Shown: positions 45,930 to 56,300, numbered from the stretch's first letter. The stretch: 64,000 nt of DNA from Cylicocyclus nassatus (GCA_958299035.1 CATQJL010000001.1:19451433-19515432), one strand, 5' to 3'. Notes: generated by a model from the sequence alone, not told the origin. Program-made: numbers and translations.

Positions 45930-46279
45930 TATAGTGCTGGCCATAGCTGTAGAGCACCACTATTCTGTGTTTAATCCAACGTCACATCACCGACTAAAAG
46001 GCTTTCAATTATACTGATTTTGGCCGCAGACAATTTGAAAATCATGGAAGATACTGTTCTGAAGGCTGGTCACAACTATAGAGCCACCTCCCATTTTCGA
46101 TCATGCTACATTCTTTGATCCTAAAATTTTTTGTACATAAACAGCGTCAAAATGCGAGGCGTGCTTTGCACCTGGGAGCTCTCGCATTTTGAAAAGAAAA
46201 TTATACCGTTTTTTTCGCTTCAAAATGCATAAAAATTTACATTGTTTCAAAAACTTGCTCCTCCACTGAAATTCTGAGC

Positions 46280-46984
46280 CAGGGCTCGGCACGAGCTGGC
46301 ACCAGGGAAATTTCAAAACGAAGTCCCTTTTGATATTGAAAATTTCGTACGAAGTCCCTTTTGACCTGTTTTGAAAACTCATCATTTTTATATTATGCAA
46401 AAAAGTGTAGTAGTGTTTTCATACATTTCTGATTTCATGAAAGAGCTTTTCACAGCTTTCTGAGCTTTTTAAGTGGTCGAATCACATCTTGAGAAGCAGA
46501 AAAAGCCGATTTTTTAACTGCTGAGCGGACCGAGTGGTTAAATTGCTATAAAACGCTGAAAAGAAAACATTATGAAACTGTTTCTTCTCCGTATGTAATC
46601 TTTTGCAGTGTAGATACATTTTATGTAAAAAAGTATGAAAACTTATGTGAGCAAAGTGTCGGTGCCAGCTCAGCTGGCACCCAGCTGGCACGGTGCCAGC
46701 TATTTCAGAAAAAAGTTTGGCACAGCTTTCATTCACATAAGTTTTCATAAATTTTTGGCCCATAGTTCCACCAGCGCGCATGCACACACCAAATTTGGTG
46801 TCATACTATTGCGTTTTGGCTGAAAACAACGCCTTTGTTTGTTGATAGACAGCTTGCCAATGGCATGCCGGCGGCATTTTTGCGGCATTTCTCCGACTCG
46901 GCCCCTGTAAAAACGATATCCCCTTTGCTTTCCGCCCTAAAAACGATATCCAGCTTGACCCGGTGCCAGGTGTGCTGAGCCCTG
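46280..46984. mobile_element. Complete non-autonomous hAT, nested
   Basis: Ends CAGGGCTCGGCACGAGCTGG and GGTGTGCTGAGCCCTG. Flanking 8-mers TTCTGAGC and TTCCAAGC agree at 6 of 8. Internal GCCAGCTCAGCTGGCACC-type palindromes surround 46660-46710. The same family supplies 1-412. Confidence 0.82.
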
Positions 46985-47605
46985 TTCCAAGCACTTGTTC
47001 AACTCAGATGAATGTCCTAGGATTCGCTGAGCCTTTGCAATGAATATGGTGAAAAGCGCTTTGGTAAACATTGCGTAGTCGTTGATATTGATAAACAAGC
47101 TTTCCCCTTCACCTTCGGGTAGACGAGCACTACAGAAGCCGAGTCTGATGCACAAAAAGCTCTGTCATGTTTTCAATACATCGTCTGTACAACGAGAGAC
47201 TCATACGCATAGCTTGAACACCATCGCAACCCTGAGGACTTTCGTTCCGCCTTGGACGCTCTTCCTTCAGAAATGAGTGGTGCACTCTGCGTAATCATAA
47301 TCCACTCTGACAACTCGACGGGGCGGAAATCGCTCAAAACTTTGAAATTGTAGTATTCTTAACAGTCCCGTAAGATTTGACTTGATGAGGAGAGGAGCAG
47401 AATTTGGGGTCATGTTAGATTTACTACGCACCACTAAATTGCAGATGAAAGGTTTTCAATTTTAATGTTGCAGTTACATCTTTGCAAAATTCTTGCAACT
47501 TTTACAGAAGTACGTCTCCACGCAAACAAAGTGTCAACTTTCGACCAGAATTTTTCGCGGGTAGCAAATTGAGTTTTGCGTCTCAGAAGTGCGCTTACAC
47601 CTAAC
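46985..47605. other. Interior of the large inverted-arm element; no gene seen
   Basis: Short frames at 47082-47276 (plus) and 47434-47649 (minus) have no recognised domain. Confidence 0.35.
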
Positions 47606-48281
47606 AAGGAGAGGATACTTAGCAAAGCATTAATCCAGGTGGGACACATATCGTCTTGAAGCGCTTGAAACGCTGATTCCAGATCTGTAGTTTTTAGCAG
47701 CAGAGCGGTTTTGTAGAAGGAGTTATGAGGGGTGTTTCCTTTTAAGGTTGAGGCGCAATCCAGCAGGTCTTCCCTTATCTACGAGCCCTGTGGAGGAGTA
47801 CCAACTGATGGCAAGTGGCCTAGCGGTAAGCCGTGCTTGATAAAGAAATTGTCAAGGTATTAATACCCTTCGCATGCAACTTTATCGCAATTCTTGGGCT
47901 TTCAAATGGCTCTAGACCTGAAGCCTGAATGGATGATATTGATGCTTATTGAAATTGGAAGTGTTAAAAAATCAAAGTAATACAAGTATTATAATCCTCA
48001 ATGTAATTTTCATTCAAATTACTTACCACTAGCCAGTTACTACCATATGGTACCAGTAGGGTAAGGGAAGACCTGCTGGAGGGCGCCTCAACCCCAAAGG
48101 GAAACACCCCTCATAACTCCTCCTTCAAAACCGCTCCGCTGCTATATAGAAACACCCCTCATAACTCCTTCTACAAAACCGCTTCGCTGCTGTATACTAT
48201 AAATTTGGAATCAGCGTTGCAGCGCTTTGAGATGAATGTGTCTCATCTGGATTAGTGCTTTCGACTAAGTATCCTCTCCTT
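47606..48281. mobile_element. Fold-back MITE with the AACGCTGATTCCA module
   Basis: AAGGAGAGGATACTTAGCAA mirrors the right end (TCGACTAAGTATCCTCTCCTT in two parts). Inner pairs include AAACGCTGATTCCAGATCTG with AATTTGGAATCAGCGTT, and GCAGGTCTTCCCTTA with TAAGGGAAGACCTGC. On the right arm a 50-bp block (GAAACACCCCTCATAACTCC) is duplicated in tandem. Confidence 0.85.
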
Positions 48282-48973
48282 ATAAGTAAAATTGAGTTTC
48301 GTTAATGTCAGCGATGCGCGGTGTTGGCCCGCTTTTCACCGTATTTATTGCAAAGACTCAACGAATCCAGAACCTTTATTCAGTTGAACAAGTGCTTCGA
48401 AATGGGTAAAAGAGCAATTTTTTGAAACAATGTAACTTTTTATGCAAAGCAAAAATGCAGTACAACTATTTTTTCAAAAGGCGGCAGCTCCCAGATGTGA
48501 AAGATACCTCATATTTTGATGCTGTATGCAGAAAAAATTTTGGGTTTGAAGAATGTGGTACTGATCGAAAATGGGAGGTGGCTCTATGTGGCTCTATAAT
48601 TGTGACCTTCGAAACAGGTTTTTTTCAAAATTTTTAATTCTTCTCCGGCCAGATCAATGAAATTGGTAGTCGTTTTAGTCAGTGATATGACCTTGTCTTA
48701 CACACAAAATAGAACAACTCCGTCAAGAGAGGGCAAATTACAGCGATTTTTAGGGGGGCTCTATAGCTTGGCCAGCACTGTTTACAATATCAAAAAGTGA
48801 TTTTCGGAAATCTTACTCTTCCAGTTAAGTCCGTTGCACCCCTCGTTATGAAATATATCGTATTCTTTAGGGAGTGGGTCTTCTTCATCACCGGTACCTT
48901 GTATTACGGTTGCCAGTTTCTTTGACAGACGCAGCTGTCGAATTTGAGTCTTCCGCTTATGTTACCTCTACGT

Positions 48974-49260
48974 CAGTGGCGTACCCAGGATTTCGGCTCG
49001 GGGGAGGGGGGGGGGGGGGGAGGCGACAAAAAAATTTTTCTAATGAAGGTGCGTGGCGTTAGCACGCACTCCGAAAAATTTTTTGGGATGCCTTCCAAAA
49101 ATTTTTCGGGTTTCAAAAATTATTTTAATTATTTATAAGTAAAAATAAGTCGCTTGCACATTTTTATAACATACTTGAGTACATTTCAAAAATTTCGCGA
49201 CCCATTCTCGGGGCGGGGGAGGGGGCCCTCCTCCCCTCCCCCCCGCTCGGTACGCCACTG
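48974..49260. mobile_element. Non-autonomous hAT with perfect 8-bp target duplication
   Basis: Flanked by CTCTACGT at 48966-48973 and 49261-49268. Ends CAGTGGCGTACCCAGGATTT and CGGTACGCCACTG. Same family as 33441-33875. Low-complexity G/C frames over it are not genes. Confidence 0.95.
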
Positions 49261-49268
49261 CTCTACGT

Positions 49269-49744
49269 GTATCTGCTCTATTCCTAATTTCCAAGAAATT
49301 GGATGCGCTGATCAAAACGCGAATAAGACCATATCAGGCCGAAACTATCCGACGAACCTCACATGTGTTGTAGGATGAATCACGATCTGTGCCAAGAGAT
49401 CGGCTAACCTAAAGCAGGATTTTACGCAAATCACTGAGTTTGTTCACATTTTCTAAATTTATTTATTTATTTGTATATTTATTTCTTCATTTATTTAATA
49501 CGCACAAAGCGTGCCAAATTTGGAACAAGTAAAACGAAATTAGTCAGAACCTTACAGATAAACAACCAACAAAAATCCACCAACAGCCCAAACCTCTCTC
49601 AGATAAGTTTGGGATAAAGGTATTAAGCTTGTTTGGACCTCGTACAAATGTACGAGGTCCAAACAAGAGTCTTTCTCATGCCCCCTGCTTGCAGCAAAAT
49701 TGCTCTTAGAAGGGAAGCTTGTTTAGTCGAAGCGGCTTTTCTGA
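49269..49744. repeat. ATTT-rich microsatellite and a perfect hairpin
   Basis: An ATTTATTT-type tract lies at about 49455-49500. At 49628-49667 CTTGTTTGGACCTCGTACA pairs with its exact complement across a two-base AA loop. Confidence 0.75.
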
Positions 49745-50105
49745 ATGAGATATATACCGTATTGAAGGACATAAAACGCTGACTCCATATCTGCCTTCCT
49801 TAATTGCAGCTCGTTTATGCACTAGAAGTTATGAGCGTTTCTAAAGCCAAAAATTGAACGTGCATTTTGGATAAAATGTTGCTGAAATCTCACTAAACAC
49901 TCAAATAATGCAACTAAGTGGCATATTTTTTTTCTGAGAGTCTTTATAAATAAAGTGCTTTGATGACTATCACTGCTCCATTGAAGAACTAGAAAAAGTT
50001 TTGCCCCAATAAGCGCTCATAACTCCTCGTCCATAAACGCTCTGCAGATAGGGGAGGCAGATTTGGAATTATCAATTTATGCCCTTTAATATGGTATACG
50101 TCCTA
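49745..50105. mobile_element. Fold-back MITE with the AACGCTGACTCCATATCTG module
   Basis: Left arm 49745-49835 and right arm 50005-50105 are inverted: ACATAAAACGCTGACTCC faces GGAATTATCAATTTATG, and AGAAGTTATGAGCG faces CGCTCATAACTCCT. Related to the fold-backs at 8550, 35167 and 47606. Confidence 0.8.
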
Positions 50106-50639
50106 TCTAAAAACTTTGACTAAATATGCATTCCTTGTTATTTTATTCAACTTAAGCAGCTGTATTTGCGGGAGTCGTATATGTTGACAGATTTGCCCGA
50201 CTGATTCTGGGGAGAGAACAGAACTTTGAGATAAGAGATTATAAAATAAGAAGATGAACAAGCCTAACAAGCTATTTCCAAGTAACAATGGAATGGATAA
50301 ACCGGACAAACAACACGTAATCAACGACCGCAAGTATAGTATCTGAGAAGTTATCACTAGGAGACCTTCTACGCGATAAGTGGGAGATTGATAGAGTTAG
50401 TCAGTTCATAGTAGTGGAGCAGGCCAAGCAGCATGCGAAGCAGCGAGCGTAGGAAAATACGGCAGACAAACGGCAGCACTATACGAACGGTAACGAAAAG
50501 CTGTCATCTGGAAGAAAATCAGTCAAATTCATCTTGAGTCTACATTTGAGAGTAAGGCTACCTGGAAAAGGCAGAATTTCTCGAGGTGCGTGCAAAAAAA
50601 CTGTTTTGGTAAAAGTTTACTTGTTTACGCCTACCATTC
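50106..50639. other. No supported gene
   Basis: A hydrophobic minus-strand frame at 50103-50357 has no domain. The rest is unassigned. Confidence 0.35.
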
Positions 50640-51594
50640 AAATATAAATAAACAGAAAACTCAGTAGTCCTTCCGTGACTAGGCCTGAACACCCAGTATT
50701 CAGAAAACTTTAGTTTAGTCTCTCCTCTAAAAATCTTGAAAGCAAGTATTTATATCATGCACGATCCTGCGATGTAGAAGACTTTTGAGGCCTAGGACTT
50801 TTATTCGCTCATTATAGCTTGGAAGCGATCGTGGGTAATTACGACAGGGATAGCATCTATAGAAAAGCAAATGAGTGAAAACCTTCTGGACGTTCTCTAG
50901 AGCCAGCTTATGCTTCCTGAGAAAAGGGCTCCAAACCTGATTTGCATATTTTATGGTAGGGATGACAAATGCCTTATAAAGTTTTAGTAATATTTTGGGA
51001 TCGGCTGCTCTTATATTGCGGAAAATGGTGTATAAAATTAAGAATGCGCGAGAGGTGATGTTTGATTTGCAAGTCTGGTCTCAAGGTGCTATCGAATCAT
51101 ATAACGTCCACTTCCTTCCTATCGAGGAATGCCTTAATCCAGTCATGATTACAATCTATTAGTTGGGTTATAGTGAGTGCACCGCTGACAAACCCATGTT
51201 GTTCAGCGGAAATGAGATTAAACCTTCCAGCCAAGAAAGCTCTCTTGCACAACGTTTGAAACCAATCTAAAGTATGACATCAAAAGGTTCAAATGTAGAT
51301 TGTTTTAGGATTCTAAGAAAGTTTTCGAAGGTAGAAATCATGACCATAGGTGTTGAGCAGGTATGGTTGAGAGGTGCACCCAATCCTTTGTTGCGAGGAA
51401 TACTTGTGGAAAACGTATTCGCAAAAAAACTCGGCTAATGCTGAAGTCTTGTACTGATTTGCTAGACAGGTACTGCCCAACGTATCCTTCGAAGCCCCGT
51501 GATATTGTGCGCGCTGCGTTGCAAGGTGTCTTTCGTGATTAGCGAGGAATTTCTTGATGTGGAATTTTATTAGGTTGGAAACTAAGTTTTGCAA
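50640..51594 (-). pseudogene. CR1-like LINE fragment, reverse transcriptase core deleted
   Basis: Read on the minus strand: an N-terminal piece (51594-51313, ALAEFFCEYVFHKYSSQQ), a piece at about 51255-51120 with LISAEQHGFVSGALTITQL and KAFLDRKEVDVI, then a C-terminal piece at about 51075-50745 with ILLKLYKAFVIPTIKYANQV, WSPFLRKHKLALENVQKVFT and SYNERIKVLGLKSLLHRR. These match the order of CR1-group polymerases. The motif A to D region that carries the catalytic aspartates is missing, with stops and frameshifts at the junctions. Confidence 0.85.
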
Positions 51595-52341
51595 CTGGTC
51601 TCATAACTTCCCCCTCACTCAACATAGCGCATTCAAATTATGCCACTGCGTTGGTTATTACGTAAGCTACAAGCGCAGCTGCTGTCCTACCAAATTCTGA
51701 CGTCGCAGTGGGGGGTTACGGTAGGTGCAGGTATGAAGTTGAAATGTTCAAAGGTTGACGGATCTGGCTGAAACTTGGCATAGTAATCCGACATGCTGAT
51801 CACGAAAACGATAGTGAAATTGGGTGACAAGGGCTTTTTTGTAGGATTACTGTAGGTGTACGATATGGGGTTTCACCCTAAACAAGGAGAAAAGCGTTGA
51901 TTCAACAAATGATTGTGATATTCGCGTTTGGCAGGTCAAATAACCTTACTATGTAAAGTCTTGGCGGAGTTTGAGCTTCGGGCTCTTTAGTCATTGACGT
52001 CGTTTCCAGCAGCTCTTGCGTACATCGACTTGTTCGACTTTATGAGGACGCCAAATCTTGACATGCCCTTAAATTTTGTCTCTTTCTTACTAAGCCAAAG
52101 ATTCAACCTCCTGTAATGATTTGTAGACGAATCCGAATTACTGCGCATGGTCTAGGCTGCCAAAGGCTTCATTTTAGCTTGAAACCCCAAAAATTCTCAA
52201 ATTACACTAGTTTTCAAAAATTTAGACAATTTATGCTCGCTTGTAGCTCACATCGCCCTCTACATAATGCCAAAGTTTGAGTGCGCCATATCCAAAGAGA
52301 GTGAAGTTATGAAACCAGTTGCAAAACTTAGTTTCCAGCCT
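51570..52341. mobile_element. Mariner-type MITE, second copy of the 31160 family
   Basis: The left end TTAGGTTGGAAACTAAGTTT is intact; the right end stops at TTTCCAGCC and lacks the final TAA. Interior order and sequence follow 31160-31939 closely. It abuts or overlaps the 5' part of the CR1-like fragment. Confidence 0.88.
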
Positions 52342-52629
52342 GGTACATCAGCCTTAGAATGGGCAATCACATCGAGCAGTTCTGAAAAGTCTTTCTTTCT
52401 GGAGCAGAAGCGACTGTATGTGACGCGGGTATCGTAAGTAGCCAACTATGTGCACACCAAATGGAGCATACTTAACCAATAAATTATACATAACACAGCA
52501 GAATCTGTAGTGTACATCAGAGGGGCCCATAAACTGGTTGAAAATTTTCCCCAGTTAAAAGTGTGGAGATCATTTTTTATTGCTTCGAAATCAATTATAA
52601 TGATAATGATCAATTACATTATTCAATTA
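52342..52629. other. No feature seen
   Basis: Short AT-rich spacer between two MITEs. Confidence 0.4.
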
Positions 52630-53535
52630 TTAGGTTGTAAAGTCTTGAGACACTCTATATTCTTAAAGCGATAAGTCATGCAATTCACATCGATAGAGCA
52701 AAGCATGCCCCACAAGATGGTATGCAAAAGTTCTCACCAGTTTCGACCCACCGTAAGTTTGCATCTAAAATGTGAATCGCATTGAAGGCTCAAGAAATCG
52801 CGAAAAATTCATATCTTCATTCAATGAAATCCTGCTGATCTCCAACTTGCTCATAGAAATTTCTCACTACCTCAGACACTCACATGCACCGTTCCTGAAT
52901 TTTTTCCCCTTTTGGGAAATCGAGAAAACGAAAATTTTCAAGCTTTTATAAAAACGAAGTTAAGCTGTATCCAATCATGCATTTGTATAGTACAAGGCCT
53001 CAGGAGTATAACCGTAAATTTTCAGCTTTCCATAAGTCCTAATTCTCGAAAATTACCGAATTCACCTCTCCCCACTCTGGTGTTTCATGCTAAAATCAAA
53101 ATCTCTCGAAAACTAAAGCTGGTGGAAAGCTGAAAGTTCACGGTTATACTCCTAAGGGATTGTAGTATGCAATTACATGATTGAAAACAGCTTAGCTTCG
53201 TTTTTGTAAAAATCTGAATTTTCGTTTTCTCGATTTTTAAATGAGGAAAACCAGAAACGGTATATGTGAGTATCTGAGGTAGTGAGCAATTTTTGTGAGC
53301 AAGTTGGAGATCAGTAGGATTTTATTGAACGAAGACATGAATTTTTCGCGATTTTTTGAGCCTCCAGTGCGACTCACATTTTAGATGCAAACTTACGGTG
53401 GGTCGAAGGTGGTGCGAAATTTTGTAGAGCTTTTTTGCTCTATCGAATGGTGCCTTGGATCCCTATTGAAAATGTGAACTGCAAGACTTATCGTTTTAAG
53501 AATATAGAGTGTCTCAAGACTTATGTTACAACTAA
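52630..53535. mobile_element. Palindromic mariner-type MITE, 906 bp
   Basis: Ends TTAGGTTGTAAAGTCTTGAG and CTCAAGACTTATGTTACAAC plus TAA. The arms mirror each other about a centre near 53075, with CGATAGAGCAAAGCATGC on the left and GTAGAGCTTTTTTGCTC on the right as the shared module. A Helitron starts five bases beyond its right end. Confidence 0.88.
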
Positions 53536-53539
53536 TACA

Positions 53540-54059
53540 TCTTATATATAAAGCTGAATGTCTGTTTGTCTGTCTGTCTGTATGTCTGTCTGTATGTCTG
53601 TCTGTCTGTATGTATGTACGTATGTTCCGAATACAAATTTTTATTTCTGAACCGATCGGGACCAAACTTGGCACACATATACTTCAGGGCAGGGAGCGTG
53701 TCATAGACTACTTTTCGTTATCGATCGATATCGATTTTATTGATTTTTTGCAAAATTCGAGCTAGAGGGCTGGGATTTGGCAGAGGGGGGTAATCGAGCA
53801 TGCTGATCACCCCGAAGGGGTGATCAGCATGCTCGATTACCCCCCTGTGCAAAATCCTAGCCCCCTAGCTCAAATTTTGCAAAAAATCGGTAAAATCGAC
53901 ATCGATCGATAACGAAAAGTGGGCTGTGACACGCTCCCTGCCCCGAAGTGTATGTGTGCAAAGTTCGGTCCCAATCGGTTCAGAGATAAAAATTTCTATT
54001 CGGAACATACGTACACGGGTCTAGCTGGCAGGCCCGGCGGAGCCGGGCAAGCCAGCTAG
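53540..54059 (+). mobile_element. Helitron whose interior is an inverted duplication
   Basis: Starts TCTTATATATAAAGCTG after host A and ends with the GCCCGGCGGAGCCGGGC hairpin, AAGCCAGCTAG and host T. Between 53620 and 54015 the 5' segment is followed by its own inverted copy, meeting at GATCACCCC/GGGGTGATC (about 53806-53823). The 3' end is itself flanked on its left by CTAGCTGGC, the mirror of GCCAGCTAG, so two 3' termini seem to be fused. Confidence 0.85.
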
Positions 54060-54069
54060 TTCATCATAA

Positions 54070-54562
54070 TTATCAGGATGCCCCACAAATCCCGTCCGTT
54101 TTGATTTCCAACTGAAATAAATCATGAGCTTCTCGTTTTGAGGTGGGTTTCAAGGTATTCTTCGATAGAACAAAGCAAGTTCTATAAGATGGCTGTCTCG
54201 CTTTTGCGCCTATATAAGGACATCACAGCACCATTTTGGCAAAAACATGAAAATCTTCGTTTTCTTGATTTCTACTCAAGGAAAAAATACGGCAACGGAG
54301 TATATAAATGTATTACATGGACAGTGTTTACGCGAGCAAGTTAGAATTTTTGTAGGATTTTTTTAAACGGCTTAAGTTTTTCTCGATTTTTCGGGCAGTT
54401 GAATTTTTTTTAGTTTTCGCCTTAAAGCCCGAGATGGATCAAAGCTTGTGCGAAAGCTAGGTAGCCATCTTATAGAGCTTGCTTTGCTCTATCGAACACG
54501 AGACGTGTATGACTTATTGCCTTCGAAATTCAAAACGGACACAACTTATCGGAAACCTGATA
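54070..54562. mobile_element. Short mariner-type MITE
   Basis: TATCAGGATGCC..CCGTCCGTTTTG on the left faces CAAAACGGACACAACTTATC..CCTGATA on the right. It contains GATAGAACAAAGCAAGTTC and the mirror AGAGCTTGCTTTGCTCTATC. It begins about 10 bases after the preceding Helitron. Confidence 0.78.
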
Positions 54563-54639
54563 TAATGATCAATTATTATATTATCAATTATATGCACAGC
54601 ACAAATATTTAAGCGCAACCAGTTCTTGGCAAAGGCTCG

Positions 54640-55530
54640 ACTTTATTGTAATTATGGTTCCGAGCCTTGACCCGAGATTGTTAACACTTTATTGGATGAC
54701 GTTTCGGCAAGCCGCCTTCTTCAGAGCCTGGAATGGACAGTACGACTTGCAAACTATTCGATCAAACGTCTCTGCAGCCATGCAAATAAAACTCTAAGGC
54801 TTCGGTAGATTAGTAACTAGCTGCCTAACCAAGCACTCACCTTTTGAAAACGCCGATAGAGTTCTAATGCCAGAGCGAGCGTAGAATGACTGAATTCATA
54901 TGCCACGGCTATTCATAACGTCTCCGCTGGGTTAGAAGATCTGACCCAAGTAGGAGCGAGCTCACGTGTGATGGCTAGGCATTCTTCCTTGCGACTCACT
55001 TTAGGGCTTTTGGCGTGAATCCGAAGTGCCTCTAAACATTTGCGAGCCGATGTTTGTGATTCATGCGCTAATATTTTCACTGTGACTTCGAAATTTGTTT
55101 CCGCGTGTTTTAGCGCCCTGTGAGTGCCTAGTGGGGTGGAGGTTCGTGATCTATCTTTGCCGTCTAAGTACTCTCTTATGCGAACACATAGCGGCCGCGC
55201 TGTCTCGCTTATGTACTCGTCGCCGCAGCTCGCGCAGGTGAAGGTAGACGACCCCCGTCGCCATGCAATCCCCGCCCCTACCCCCAGGGCAATGATGCAG
55301 TTGGGCGTAGTGCAGCCGCAATCATAGATACGATTGCGCACCAAAATGCTCTTAAGATTATTTGGGGGTATTTCCACAATCGTAACTGTATTTTCTAGCC
55401 CGCACTTCCTCAGACACTGTCGAAAAACAGTGCTTACTTCATCGAAAATATAGGGGATGCAAAAGGGGATCTTTTCAGCTGCGCACGTTCTGTCCACTTG
55501 AGTATGACGATTTTCACCCCTCCTCGCAGT
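54640..55530 (-). pseudogene. Penelope-like element, 3' part with GIY-YIG domain (copy 1)
   Basis: The minus-strand frame from 55497 to 54916 begins with a typical linker after the reverse transcriptase (VFRQCLRKCGLENTV, then NNLKSILVRNRIYD and a CGCTTPNC zinc-finger-like motif) and ends with the endonuclease domain (CGDEYISETARPLCVRIREY, RKEECLAITRELAP). A 2-nt deletion relative to copy 2 destroys the first half of the GIY motif (VVYLITC), so the frame reads through unrelated residues there. The 3' non-coding part continues to about 54640 and carries a hammerhead-like motif. Confidence 0.88.
54690..54735 (-). ncRNA. Hammerhead ribozyme-like motif, PLE copy 1
   Basis: On the minus strand: CUGAAGA core, a GGC/GCC stem II with a short loop, GAA, palindromic ACGU as a minimal stem III, then C as the residue before the cleavage point. 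Stem I is imperfect in this copy. One extra A lies between the core and stem II. PLEs are known to carry such minimal type I motifs in their terminal repeats. Confidence 0.42.
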
Positions 55531-56300
55531 TTTGGCACGATTTTCATACCCATTGGAGGCGGCGATTTTCCCCGCAAGCGCAAGTGATTCCAGTAAGCAT
55601 TTTGGTGCGCAATCGTATATGATCGCGGCTGCATTACGCCCAACTGCATCATCTGCCCTGGGGGCAGTGGCGATTGCATGGCGACGGGGGTCGTCTATCT
55701 TATCACCTGCGCGAGCTGCGGCGACGAGTACGTAGGCGAGACAGCGCGGCCGCTATGTGTTCGCATAAGAGAGCACTTAGACGGCAAAGATAGATCACGA
55801 ACCTCCATCCCACTAGGCACTCACAGGGCGCTAAAACACGCGGAGACAAATTTCGAAGTCACAGTGAAAATATTAGAGCATAAATCACAAACGTCGGCTC
55901 GCAAATGTTTAGAGGCATTTCGGATTCACACCAAAAGCCCTAAAGTGAATCGCAAGGAAGAATGCCTAGCCATCACACGTGAGCTCGCTCCCTACTTGGG
56001 TCAGATCTTCTGACCCAGCGGAGACGTTATAAATAGCCGTGGCATATGCATTCAGTCATTCTACGCTCGCTCTGGCATTAGAAGTCTATCGGCGTTTTCA
56101 AAAGGTGAGTGCTTGGTTAGGCAGCTAGTTACTAATCTACCGAAGCCTTAGAGTTTTATTTGCATGGCTGCAAAGACGTTTGATCGAATAGTTTGCAAGT
56201 CGTACTGTTCATTCCAGGCTCTGAAGAAGGCGACTTGCCGAAACGTAGCCAATAAAGTGTTAACAATCTCGGGTCAAGGCTCAGAACCACAATTACAATA
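55530..56300 (+). pseudogene. Penelope-like element, 3' part with intact GIY-YIG domain (copy 2)
   Basis: The plus-strand frame from about 55620 to 56013 encodes DRGCITPNCIICPGGSGDC followed directly by GVVYLITCASCGDEYVGE, with ARPLCVRIREHLDG and RKEECLAITRELAPYLGQIF to the stop. GIY and YIG half-motifs, the following Arg and the HL region are present, so this domain looks intact, but the upstream linker is frameshifted near 55615 and the polymerase is absent. The 3' part mirrors copy 1 for about 650 bp. Confidence 0.88.
56213..56252 (+). ncRNA. Hammerhead ribozyme-like motif, PLE copy 2
   Basis: CUGAAGA, stem II GGC/GCC, GAA and ACGU are all present, followed by A. Stem I (AGGCU with the downstream AGCC) pairs only with a slip, so activity is doubtful in this copy. 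Confidence 0.38.

Larger units (their letters stand above)
45932..48780. mobile_element. Large inverted-arm element with two nested insertions
   Basis: Left end (T)AGTGCTGGCCATAGCTGTAG and right end CTATAGCTTGGCCAGCACTG are inverted. Long arms 46060-46270 and 48380-48620 also pair (ATAGAGCCACCTCCCATTTT mirrored). The arms are separated by a hAT at 46280-46984 and a fold-back at 47606-48281. No target duplication could be established. Confidence 0.7.

Noticed and set aside
46520..46560. tRNA-like start GACCGAGTGGTTAA, and a similar TGGCCTAGCGGTAAGC at about 47818
   Set aside because: No matching T-arm or acceptor stem downstream; both lie inside a mobile element.
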